The notes under the pieces are model-generated. The model was not told the origin of the DNA, did no database searches, and saw nothing but the letters and a program-made list of their open reading frames with translations. From JAVVFH01 sp032250585 (GTDB taxonomy: Bacteria; Pseudomonadota; Gammaproteobacteria; Xanthomonadales; SZUA-36): a stretch of DNA of 16,610 nucleotides. The stretch covers positions 1-16,610 of the forward strand of contig JAVVFH010000053.1 of NCBI GenBank assembly GCA_032250585.1, given 5' to 3'. The translations under genes were made by a program, and so were the position numbers. Positions 1 to 6,282 of the stretch are shown here, one piece after another; position 1 is the first letter of the stretch; each line of letters opens with the position of its first letter.

Positions 1-1
1 C

Positions 2-187
2 GGGCTGCCCATGACGCCGAAACTTACCATCAGCGCCCGTCTGAATGATCACGCAGCGGATCTCACGCGGGTCGAATTTACCTTGTTGAACACCCTCAGC
101 AGGTGGCCGGGACGCGTGTTTTCGGGCAAATTGCTTACGCAAATGGGGCATGATCGACCCTTCCGCAGTGTCCTGCCTGCGGCTTAA
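2..187 (+). CDS. C-terminal fragment of an OmpR/PhoB-type winged-helix regulator, possibly degenerate
   Basis: The frame is open from the left edge to TAA at 185-187. The residues LTRVEFTLLNTLSRWPGRVF match the core of the Trans_reg_C winged-helix domain of two-component response regulators (usual pattern LT..EF.LL..L..NPGRVFSR..L). That domain should continue for about 35 residues into the wing, ending in a V..HI..LR.KL segment. Here it changes to unrelated residues after LLTQM and stops 13 residues later. The +1 frame from about base 155 reads WGMIDPSAV then LRLKL and stops at 200, which weakly resembles the missing end and would fit a frameshift. Any receiver domain lies outside the window, and a standalone start at ATG 11 is also possible. 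Family assignment is fairly secure. Whether the gene works is doubtful. Confidence 0.5.
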   Translation, partial: GLPMTPKLTISARLNDHAADLTRVEFTLLNTLSRWPGRVFSGKLLTQMGHDRPFRSVLPAA

Positions 188-190
188 GCT

Positions 191-499
191 GTGCCGGTGA
201 ACTCAAAATACGCCATCTGCGCTGCCGTGCTTTGCAGCGCCATTTTCTTCGCGGCCAGCCTGCAGGCCGACAGTTACCGCTGCGGCCGGAAACTCATCCG
301 GAGTGGCGATTCGGCTGGCGAAGTGCTCAGCCGCTGCGGCCCGCCACGCTACAAAGACCGCGGCAGGGCCTCGGTCCGGATCGCTGGAGGAAAGGAGGAG
401 CTCGCGGTTCAGCGCTGGTACTACCGCAAGAGTTCGCGCAGTCTCGGTCGTGTCATTCTGATCCACCAGGGTCAGGTGGTCGGCATCGAGATCGAATAG
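191..499 (+). CDS. DUF2845 family small exported protein
   Basis: This 102-residue protein has an N-terminal signal peptide (hydrophobic residues about 8-23, likely cleavage after LQA near residue 26). The mature part begins SYRCGRKLIRSGDSAGEVLSRCG, the typical start of DUF2845 proteins, with conserved cysteines C31 and C49 that could form a disulfide in the periplasm. The start is GTG at 191, three bases after the upstream fragment's stop. No strong Shine-Dalgarno sequence is visible, so it may be translationally coupled to what lies upstream. The gene ends 12 bp from the oppositely oriented amidase. The function of DUF2845 is unknown and I infer only a periplasmic location. Confidence 0.8.
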   Translation: MPVNSKYAICAAVLCSAIFFAASLQADSYRCGRKLIRSGDSAGEVLSRCGPPRYKDRGRASVRIAGGKEELAVQRWYYRKSSRSLGRVILIHQGQVVGIEIE

Positions 500-511
500 C
501 GCGGCGAGGGC

Positions 512-1090
512 TCAGTTGCCGGGCGCGCGGCCGGGAAACGGTGCGAGGGGGCTTGCGCCGAGCACCGTAGGCCAGGGAAACAGCGGCCCCGGATCACGCT
601 TGCGCCGTACCCGTAACGTCTTCCGGTCGGCGGCCGCGACCCATTCGTTGTCGAGTTGTTCGTGCCCGCAAATCCAGCGCAGTGCCGGAAGGCTTCCGGC
701 AAGGTGCATCAACAGGGCCGCGAGCGCTTCGATCTGCCCGTCGGGATAGGCTTCGGTCATCTCCTGGCGGCGGGAGTCGAGCCAGTTCGGGTAGCGCCCG
801 CGGTTGACCAGTTCGACGCCGATGCTGCGTTCGTTGAAGCCGCGCACATGGTGTGCGATCCGCAACGGCGGAACCCATTCCTGGATTTTGCCGTCGCGGT
901 CCACGTAATAGTGGCCGCAGTTCCCGGTTTGCGATTGCGGGTAGTGAACGCGCTCGCCATAGCGGCGGGCGGTTTCGAGGTCGGGCAGTTCGGTACAGTG
1001 TATGACGACCAGATCGATCGCCTCCGGCGCTCGCGGCGGCAGGTGGTCCGCATAGAAAAGCGGCCGCGGCTCGATGTCCACCGAAGTCAT
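512..1090 (-). CDS. N-acetylmuramoyl-L-alanine amidase, AmpD-like (Amidase_2)
   Basis: The 192-residue protein has no signal peptide, so it should act in the cytoplasm. Amidase_2 enzymes cleave the bond between N-acetylmuramic acid and L-alanine; cytoplasmic AmpD does this on anhydro-muropeptides during cell-wall recycling. Zinc ligands are recognisable: H31 in VVIHCTELP, H143 in WICGHEQLD and D166 in KRDPGPLFPW, in the order seen in AmpD. GHYYVDRDGKIQEWVP (59-74) and RSIGVELVNRG (88-98) are further family segments. The length is close to AmpD's usual size, but the insert around residues 99-118 and the His-Cys-Thr motif differ from enterobacterial AmpD, so I give no symbol. The start has only a weak ribosome site. 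An own promoter in the AT-richer stretch around 1160-1220 is plausible. An AmiD-like role is the alternative but would need export. Confidence 0.85.
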   Translation of the reverse strand: MTSVDIEPRPLFYADHLPPRAPEAIDLVVIHCTELPDLETARRYGERVHYPQSQTGNCGHYYVDRDGKIQEWVPPLRIAHHVRGFNERSIGVELVNRGRYPNWLDSRRQEMTEAYPDGQIEALAALLMHLAGSLPALRWICGHEQLDNEWVAAADRKTLRVRRKRDPGPLFPWPTVLGASPLAPFPGRAPGN

Positions 1091-1103
1091 GGACGGCCCC
1101 GAA

Positions 1104-1122
1104 ACGGTTTAGCCTGAACCGT
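1104..1122. repeat. Small inverted repeat upstream of the amidase
   Basis: ACGGTT (1104-1109) and AACCGT (1117-1122) are perfect inverted copies with a 7-base spacer, 14 bases from the amidase start codon. In the mRNA this would form a weak hairpin in the leader. It could equally be an operator half-site pair or chance. Confidence 0.3.
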
Positions 1123-1248
1123 GTGGCCGTATCCCGGATGCGCGCGCGGGGACAAATCGGAGCGGCTGAGCTTGACGAGAATTTGTAATATTTTACTTAC
1201 CCTCAGTAGGTTAAGAAAATAAAAGGTCCGCTCGCTGCCGGGTCCAGC

Positions 1249-1533
1249 TCAGTTCTCCGGGTCCGGGCAAGGGCCGAGAGCGTCGCCATGATCGAGGTGC
1301 ACGAAACTGTCGGCATTGGATACCGCCAGGGTCTGATCGCCGTCGTGGCAGAGAATTTGCTGACCGAAGCGCCGGTCCTCGATGCGGTCCGTGACACAGG
1401 CGCCGAGCGCCAGGCAGGTAAGGACGATCAGGAGCCGGCGGCGGCCCGATCCCAAAGCGAAGGGTGCCCGCGATGACCGCGGCGCCTTTAGGACGGCTCG
1501 CCAGGCGGCCGGTGACACTGTGCAGCGGTTCAT
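1249..1533 (-). CDS. Small putative lipoprotein with CHDG...HLDHGD..GPC motif
   Basis: The 94-residue frame carries a positively charged RRR followed by LLIVLTCLALGAC, a signal peptide with a lipobox (L43-G44-A45-C46), so the mature protein should be lipidated at C46. The short mature part contains CHDGDQTLAVSNADSFVHL and HGDALGPCP, a Cys-His-rich motif of a kind found repeatedly at the ends of exported proteins; its role is unknown to me. The start at 1533 is supported by AGGAAGG nine bases upstream, lying inside the last codons of the DUF2333 gene, which ends at 1539, so translation is probably coupled. The 30 residues before the hydrophobic core are longer than usual and a later start is possible. 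Downstream is a T-rich stretch with only a weak stem. Confidence 0.7.
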   Translation of the reverse strand: MNRCTVSPAAWRAVLKAPRSSRAPFALGSGRRRLLIVLTCLALGACVTDRIEDRRFGQQILCHDGDQTLAVSNADSFVHLDHGDALGPCPDPEN

Positions 1534-1538
1534 ATGGC

Positions 1539-2540
1539 TCAGCCTTCCTGCAGCAACTTTCTCAGGTCGATGATCGCGGCGTTGGCGCGCGCGATGTAGT
1601 TGGCCATCACCAGTGAATGATTTGCGAACAGCCCGAACTGGTCTCCATTCAGCACCATGGGCGCACGCAGTGGCTGCTGGGTGGATTCCAACTCGCGAAT
1701 GATCTGGCGGAAACTCACCAGGGCGTTTTTCTTGCGCAGCACCTCGTCGAAGTCAAGCTCCATGGCGTGCAGGAAATGCACCAGCGCCCAGGTTGTTCCC
1801 CGCGCTTCGTAAAATACGTCGTCGATTTGGGTCCAGGGTGTTTTGACCATCAGCATATCCGGCGATTCGGTTGCCTGCCGGGCCTGTGTATCGCCGGAAA
1901 GATCGGTGTTCAGCCGCACTTGCCCGACGCTGGCCGAAAGCCGCTGCGACAATGAGCCCAGCCGCTTCTCGACGATGGACAACCAGTCCGTGAGATTATC
2001 GGCGCGGGCGAAAAACTGTGCCCCCGGTTCCGCCGGCGAGGCCAGCCGCGCCAGGTAGCGTTCGAGTGCGGCCATGCCCTTGCGGTAGCGCCCTTCGGTA
2101 GCGGGCGGAATCCAGCGAGCGCTGTCGTAGTGAAACAGGGGGTCTGCTTCGGTCAGATCGAGGTCTTCGGTAGACTGCGTCTGCGAGCGGCTGAGGTCGT
2201 TTCGCAGGGCGCGCGCCAGATCACGCACCTGAGTCAGCACCCCAAATTCCCAGTTGGGAAGGTTGTCGAGCAGTACCCACGGCGGCAGCACGTCATTGGC
2301 AAGGTAGCCGCCGCGTTTGTGGAGCAACACATCGACCACCTGCAGCAGGCTGACCGTGGTGAAGTAGCCGGTTACGAGATCGTGACCGTGTCGCTCGGCG
2401 TGCAGTCTGGCTGTCGCTGAGGGATTGAACGGTTCCGGTTCGTGGTTGTACCAGAACATCGTCAATGCGAGAAGCAGCAGCAATCCCGCAGGTATGCCGA
2501 CCCACAGAACGCGCGCGCGTCCGGAAATTTGAGTGATCAT
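1539..2540 (-). CDS. DUF2333 family membrane-anchored protein
   Basis: This 333-residue protein has one N-terminal membrane segment (about 11-30, rich in Leu/Ile/Val) followed by a large, probably periplasmic domain. Family features visible are HKRGGYLANDVLPPWVLLDN (about 74-93), then PNWEFGVLTQVRD, and near the end the AMELDF and FGLFANHSLVMANYIARANA segments. These match DUF2333, a proteobacterial family without an assigned function. It lies 60 bp downstream of the DUF3379 gene and just before the small lipoprotein, so all may share a transcript, although a strong hairpin lies in the gap. No clear Shine-Dalgarno sequence precedes the ATG at 2540, which suggests weak or coupled translation. 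Confidence 0.8.
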   Translation of the reverse strand: MITQISGRARVLWVGIPAGLLLLLALTMFWYNHEPEPFNPSATARLHAERHGHDLVTGYFTTVSLLQVVDVLLHKRGGYLANDVLPPWVLLDNLPNWEFGVLTQVRDLARALRNDLSRSQTQSTEDLDLTEADPLFHYDSARWIPPATEGRYRKGMAALERYLARLASPAEPGAQFFARADNLTDWLSIVEKRLGSLSQRLSASVGQVRLNTDLSGDTQARQATESPDMLMVKTPWTQIDDVFYEARGTTWALVHFLHAMELDFDEVLRKKNALVSFRQIIRELESTQQPLRAPMVLNGDQFGLFANHSLVMANYIARANAAIIDLRKLLQEG

Positions 2541-2568
2541 GCTGTGAAAGATAGCAGATTTTCAAAGC

Positions 2569-2595
2569 CGGATAGCCGGCCGCGCCGGCTATCCG
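2569..2595 (-). terminator. Perfect 12-bp GC-rich hairpin after the DUF3379 gene; terminator or attenuator
   Basis: Arms 2569-2580 and 2584-2595 are exact inverted copies with a 3-base loop, beginning 5 bases after the DUF3379 stop codon in the direction of transcription. The sequence following the stem is GCTTTGAAAATC, so the T tract is poor for a classical intrinsic terminator. Only 28 bases separate it from the DUF2333 start codon. It could be a leaky terminator that lowers downstream expression, or an RNA-stabilising 3' stem. Confidence 0.55.
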
Positions 2596-2600
2596 TTGAA

Positions 2601-3314
2601 TCAGGACCTTTCGGTGTAAGGCCTGATGGCGCGGTCGACCATCGGATAGAGACCGGCGACCTGCTCAACCGTGTTGCCGATGATCGCGGCGGACCCGGAA
2701 TCGAGTTGCACCAGCATCGCCTGCAGTTCATCGAACTCCAGCATTTCGCGGTCGTTGACCGTGGTCTTCGGCATGTAAATGACGGTGATCGGGCCTTCTG
2801 CCGTGTTCAGCACCATATGCACCCCCTTGCCATCGGGTGTCGGGCAGGATTTGACCACGCTGACGACGTCGGCGAATTCATCCGCCAGGCCGACATCGAA
2901 TCGGGCCAGCAAGGCGCGCGCCTCATCGCCGCTATGTGAGCCGACCATTTCTACCAGCATGTAGCCATCGTGCCGATAGTGATCGGCCACGTATTCATCG
3001 ACGGAATCCCAGGCCGGTTCGGTGTTCCAGAGCAGCCCGACCGCGCCTGCGGTCATCAGTAAACTGGCGGCCAGCGCCAGCGCCCAGGGTTTTTTCTGCC
3101 CGGTTCCGGGCAGACGGGTCGGAATGGATTTCAGGTTGTCGAGTAAATCATTCGGGGCAGGAATGCAAAGCGCTTTGATCAGGACTTGCTCGAAATCCTG
3201 AGCCGCCACGGCCGCTTCTTCAAATTCGGGGCCGGAGGTACGCTCCTTCGCCAGCGCCGGATCGCTGGGGTCCGCGCCGAGGCGGCGCTGAAATTCAGAA
3301 AAGTCCATGGACAT
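2601..3314 (-). CDS. DUF3379 family membrane protein, probable anti-sigma factor
   Basis: The 237-residue protein has a soluble N-terminal part (1-74) with FEEAAVAAQDFEQVLIKALC and PAPNDLLDNLK. One membrane segment follows (about 77-96, after KK), then a C-terminal domain of about 140 residues. This layout and sequence match DUF3379, commonly found directly after ECF sigma factor genes. The start at 3314 is supported by GGAG nine bases upstream; the gene overlaps the sigma gene by 20 bp, implying coupled synthesis in fixed ratio. By this context and the topology (cytoplasmic N-terminus, single span, periplasmic sensor) I infer an anti-sigma factor that holds the partner at the membrane. No HxxxCxxC zinc motif of ZAS anti-sigmas is visible, so the binding mode would be different. 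Confidence 0.75.
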   Translation of the reverse strand: MSMDFSEFQRRLGADPSDPALAKERTSGPEFEEAAVAAQDFEQVLIKALCIPAPNDLLDNLKSIPTRLPGTGQKKPWALALAASLLMTAGAVGLLWNTEPAWDSVDEYVADHYRHDGYMLVEMVGSHSGDEARALLARFDVGLADEFADVVSVVKSCPTPDGKGVHMVLNTAEGPITVIYMPKTTVNDREMLEFDELQAMLVQLDSGSAAIIGNTVEQVAGLYPMVDRAIRPYTERS

Positions 3315-3822
3315 TGCCCGTTACTCCGTCTTTTTGCAATTGTGCTTTGAGTTGCTCGCGCGCCCGGAACAGCTGGGTCATCACGGCGCTGTCGCTGATG
3401 TTCAGCGCGGCGGCAATCTCCTTGCAGCTATACCCCAGTACCACCTGCATCAGTAAAGGCTCCCGGTACTTCTCCGGCAAACCCAGGATACCCTGGCGCA
3501 ACTGCCTGAGCTCGGTGCGGTCGTCCGGTTCCAACTCGGTTTCTTCCGGTACCACGACCGTATCCACGTCGGTAAACTTCGGCACTTTGCGCTCGAAGGT
3601 CCGCGCGTACTCCCGCCGCAAAATCGTGATCAGCCAACTCTTCGCGGCACCGATATCATTCAGCGAGTCAAGGGCTTTCCAGGCTCGCAGAAACGTTTCC
3701 TGCACCAGATCCTTGGCCAGTGCGTCGTTGCCGCAAATCCACATGGCATAACGGTAAAGGTCGGTACCGTAGGCTTCGGCCAGCTCGTTGAACCGGCTGT
3801 GTCTTGCGGCCTCTTTACTCAT
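3295..3822 (-). CDS. ECF-type RNA polymerase sigma factor
   Basis: The protein has sigma region 2 at about residues 20-85 (numbered from the upstream ATG at 3831), including the core-binding and -10 recognition segment DLVQETFLRAWKALDSL and SWLITILRREY. Region 4 lies at about 107-165, with LPEKYREPLLMQVVLGYSCK and the helix-turn-helix EIAAALNISDSAVMTQLFRA. There is no region 1.1 or 3, as expected for the extracytoplasmic function group. ATG codons occur at 3831 and 3822. GGAG lies 1 base before the first and 10 before the second, so I prefer 3822 (175 residues). The gene overlaps the DUF3379 gene by 20 bp. Such pairs typically autoregulate, but no ECF promoter could be recognised with confidence upstream. 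Confidence 0.9.
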   Translation of the reverse strand: MSKEAARHSRFNELAEAYGTDLYRYAMWICGNDALAKDLVQETFLRAWKALDSLNDIGAAKSWLITILRREYARTFERKVPKFTDVDTVVVPEETELEPDDRTELRQLRQGILGLPEKYREPLLMQVVLGYSCKEIAAALNISDSAVMTQLFRAREQLKAQLQKDGVTGNVHGLF

Positions 3823-3831
3823 GACCGGCAT

Positions 3832-4203
3832 ACTCCGGGATTACTTACAGGGATGAGTGTCATAATGGTTTGTGCCAAGGGCTCACTCGCTGCGGTGATT
3901 CTAGGTAGACATCTTATCTGCCCCGACCGGGTTTGACCAACTCAGACAGTGCACTTCGACAGGGCACGCAGCCGGAGTCTTCCGGCAATCGCAATGACTA
4001 ATGGCACTTAATCGGGAGGTCACGAAGTCTCATTCTTTCGCTTGATGACTGCTGCCGGAAAGCTTAACCTTGGTCGTTTACATGCCAGTGGTGCTTGAAC
4101 CTGGTACTGACGGGCGCGGTGCAGCGAAACGCCACAGGAACGCTGAACCCGTCAGTATCAGCTTGAAGCACCACGAGAGACAACGGGCCGGGAGCCCATA
4201 GCG
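3832..4203. other. Gene-free divergent region between the sigma factor and the methyltransferase
   Basis: This 372-bp stretch must carry the promoters of both divergent genes, but no pair of -35/-10 boxes stands out. Two structures are visible. One is a small perfect hairpin GCCGGA-gtct-TCCGGC at 3971-3986. The other is the large inverted repeat at 4088-4174, listed separately. No protein-coding frame with a ribosome site was found. Confidence 0.5.
4088..4174 (+). repeat. Large imperfect inverted repeat / structured leader ahead of the PCMT-like gene
   Basis: Arms 4088-4114 and 4148-4174 (27 bases each) pair at 24 of 27 positions, ending in an unbroken run of ten (TACTGACGGG with CCCGTCAGTA). 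The 33-base interior contains a second pair, CAGCG (4122-4126) with CGCTG (4141-4145). As RNA this would be a long stem capped by a smaller stem-loop, ending 29 bases before the start codon and leaving the ribosome site GGGAG free. It matches no riboswitch class I know. It could be a structured 5' leader, a small non-coding RNA or a palindromic repeat element. Confidence 0.6.
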
Positions 4204-4863
4204 ATGAACATGAATTTCGATCGAGCGCGATTCAATATGGTGGAACAGCAAATCCGGCCCTGGGAAGTGCTGGACGGCCGCGTACTCAACCTGCTGGAAA
4301 CGATTCACCGCGAAGATTTTGTGCCCGTGCGGTGCCGTAAACTGGCGTTCGCCGATATTGCGATCCCGCTGGATTGCGGCCAGGTGATGATGAGGCCAAA
4401 AATCGAGGGCCGCATGCTGCAGGCTTTGAATATAGGTGATGATGAAACGGTGCTTGAAATCGGCACCGGCAGCGGCTTCATCACCGCTTGCCTGGCCTCC
4501 CTGGCCAGGAGTGTGATCAGCGTGGAATATTTTGACAACCTGCATCGCGAAGCAGCGCGCAAGCTCGAAGACAAGCAGTTCGACAACGTAGAGCTGTTCA
4601 CCGGCGACGCCATGCGCGGCTGGCAGCCGGAGCAGGCGCACGATGTCGTCGTCGTGACCGGTTCGGTGCCAAGCGTGCCGGAGGCGTTTCTTGGCTGGGT
4701 CAATCCCGGTGGCAGAATGTTCGTCATCAGCGGCGAGTCACCGGCCATGGAGGCCAGGCTGTTGACCCGTCTGGGCGTCAGCGAGTGGCAGGAGGAGAGT
4801 CTGTTCGAAACGGACCTGCCGCGGCTGATACACGCGGAACCACCACCAGAATTCCAATTCTGA
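4204..4863 (+). CDS. Protein-L-isoaspartate O-methyltransferase-like SAM-dependent methyltransferase
   Basis: The 219-residue protein has the PCMT fold signature. It opens with FNMVEQQIRPWEVLD (10-24) and REDFVP (36-41). SAM-binding motif I is VLEIGTGSGF (83-92), followed by an acidic residue at the end of the next strand (SVEYF, E108), GDAMRGW (134-140) and VNPGGRMFVI (166-175). True PCMT repairs isoaspartyl residues using a TISxP motif with a catalytic serine. At that place this protein has GQVMMRPKIEGRM (59-71), so the hydroxyl residues are lost and repair activity is doubtful. It resembles the PCMT-like paralogues found next to tolC in other proteobacteria. Start: GGGAG nine bases before ATG 4204. 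tolC follows after 78 bp on the same strand, so an operon is likely. Confidence 0.82.
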   Translation: MNMNFDRARFNMVEQQIRPWEVLDGRVLNLLETIHREDFVPVRCRKLAFADIAIPLDCGQVMMRPKIEGRMLQALNIGDDETVLEIGTGSGFITACLASLARSVISVEYFDNLHREAARKLEDKQFDNVELFTGDAMRGWQPEQAHDVVVVTGSVPSVPEAFLGWVNPGGRMFVISGESPAMEARLLTRLGVSEWQEESLFETDLPRLIHAEPPPEFQF

Positions 4864-4941
4864 TCGCGGTTTTGCCGCCACGCGCCAGGGCGGCCGGTTG
4901 CGTGCCGGGGCGCTGCCAACCCGAAGTTTCAGGAGTTATGT

Positions 4942-6282
4942 ATGTCATTTGAAGTCAAGCTGATTGGCCGGGTCATGGCGGGCTTGCTGGTCGCGCCGGC
5001 TCTCTACGCAGTCGACCTGGTGGGCGTACACGATCTCGCGCTGAAAAGCGATCCGCAGCTGCAGGCCGCGGAGTTCCGGCGCCGGTCCGCCGGCGAGAAT
5101 AAAGCGATCGCCCGGGCCAATCTGCTGCCGCAGATCAGCGGCAGCGCGACCATGACCCGGGGCGAGACGGAAACCAATTTCGCCACCGTAAATGTTGATT
5201 CCGATGTCGACACGGAAAACTATACCGTGGATTTGCGGCAAAGCCTTTACCGGCAGGCCAATTACGAGCAGCTCGATGTCGCGCGCGGCCAGATATCCCA
5301 GGCCGAAGCCGTTTACCAGGTGGCGTTCCAGGATTTCCTGCTGCGGGTTTCGGAAGCCTACTTCCAGGTGTTGACGCTGACCGACGGGGTGACTTTTGCC
5401 GAAGCGGAAGAAAAGGCGTTCAAGCGCCAGTTCGAACAGGCCGAGCAGCGGTTTGAAGTGGGTTTGACGGCGGTCACGGATGTGCTCGAAGCGAGAGCCA
5501 CCTACGACAACGCGCGGGCACGGGCCATCGTCGCGCGCAACGATCTCGCGGATGCGAAGGAACAGCTCAGGGAACTGACCGGCCAATACTTCGAGGTGTT
5601 CGATCCGCTGCAGGAGGTTTTGCCTTTGGTGGAGCCTGACCCCATCAATGTGGAAACCTGGGTTGAAACGGCCCTGCGGAACAACCCCTCGGTCTTGTCA
5701 AGCAGGGCGGCCACGGACATTGCCGACGCGAATATGCGCCTGGCGCGTGCCGGACACTTCCCGACTCTCGATCTCGTTGCCCGTTACAACCGGTTTATCG
5801 ACAATGAAAGGCTTCTCGTGCTCCAGGAGCCGCCGCTCTTCTCCAAGCTGCAGGTCGACGATTCCCAGATTCAGGTCGTGCTGGACATCCCTTTGTTCGA
5901 GGGCGGGCGCGTCAATGCGCAGACCCGTCAGGCCCGTTACCTGCTGGACGCCACCGGTCAGGACCTCGATGACGTGCAGCGTGCCACCGTGAGTCAGACC
6001 CGCAACGCTTATCGTGCGGTGATGGCGGGCATCCAGGAAGTGCAGGCCTTCGAACAGGCCCGGATCTCAGCGGAAAGTGCACTCGAAGCCACGCAGGCCG
6101 GCTTCGAAGTGGGTACGCGCACCATCGTCGACGTGCTGATTGCCGAACAGCGCAGATTCCAGGCACAGCGTGACAGCTCGGTGGCCCGGCACGCCTACAT
6201 CATCCGGCACCTGCGCTTGAAAAGCGTGGCCGGCTTGCTGGAATCCGAAGACCTCCGCGTCGTTAACGACCTGCTGGAGTAA
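4942..6282 (+). CDS. tolC: TolC family outer-membrane channel protein
   Basis: This 446-residue protein has a signal peptide (about 1-23, cleavage near PALYA-VDL) and two OEP repeats, as in TolC: the trimeric outer-membrane channel and periplasmic tunnel for type I secretion and tripartite efflux. The paired family motifs are FEVGLTAVTDVLEARATYDN (171-190) and FEVGTRTIVDVLIAEQRRFQ (388-407), each starting the second helix of a repeat. DIPLFEGGRVNAQTRQAR (315-332) and NLLPQISGSA (60-69) are also typical. The start has AGGAG six bases upstream of ATG 4942. Length is in the normal range. No inner-membrane pump or adaptor gene is nearby, so it probably serves several partners. Its last 20 bp overlap the 3' end of waaA on the other strand. 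Confidence 0.93.
   Translation: MSFEVKLIGRVMAGLLVAPALYAVDLVGVHDLALKSDPQLQAAEFRRRSAGENKAIARANLLPQISGSATMTRGETETNFATVNVDSDVDTENYTVDLRQSLYRQANYEQLDVARGQISQAEAVYQVAFQDFLLRVSEAYFQVLTLTDGVTFAEAEEKAFKRQFEQAEQRFEVGLTAVTDVLEARATYDNARARAIVARNDLADAKEQLRELTGQYFEVFDPLQEVLPLVEPDPINVETWVETALRNNPSVLSSRAATDIADANMRLARAGHFPTLDLVARYNRFIDNERLLVLQEPPLFSKLQVDDSQIQVVLDIPLFEGGRVNAQTRQARYLLDATGQDLDDVQRATVSQTRNAYRAVMAGIQEVQAFEQARISAESALEATQAGFEVGTRTIVDVLIAEQRRFQAQRDSSVARHAYIIRHLRLKSVAGLLESEDLRVVNDLLE

Noticed and set aside
1212..1248. Intrinsic terminator after the lipoprotein gene
   Set aside because: A T-rich tail (TTTTATTTT on the minus strand) exists, but the preceding stem has only about four pairs with a bulge.
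3090..3113. Perfect hairpin CTGCCCGG-tt-CCGGGCAG beside a run of six A (minus strand) inside the DUF3379 gene, as a frameshift or terminator signal
   Set aside because: In the reading direction the hairpin comes before the A run, the slippery frame is wrong, and the product is continuous in one frame.
3835..3885. Sigma-54 (-24/-12) promoter upstream of the ECF sigma gene, from TTGGCAC on the minus strand
   Set aside because: The GC of the -12 element is not found at the required spacing and no enhancer-like site is visible.
4045..4098. 17-residue leader-peptide frame whose stop falls in the left arm of the large hairpin
   Set aside because: No ribosome site precedes the ATG and there is no run of one amino acid as in attenuator peptides.
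4088..4114. TPP riboswitch, because TTGAACCTG resembles part of the thi box and thiC can lie near tolC in other genomes
   Set aside because: The CTGAGA element and the rest of the thi-box core are missing, and the downstream gene is not a thiamine gene.
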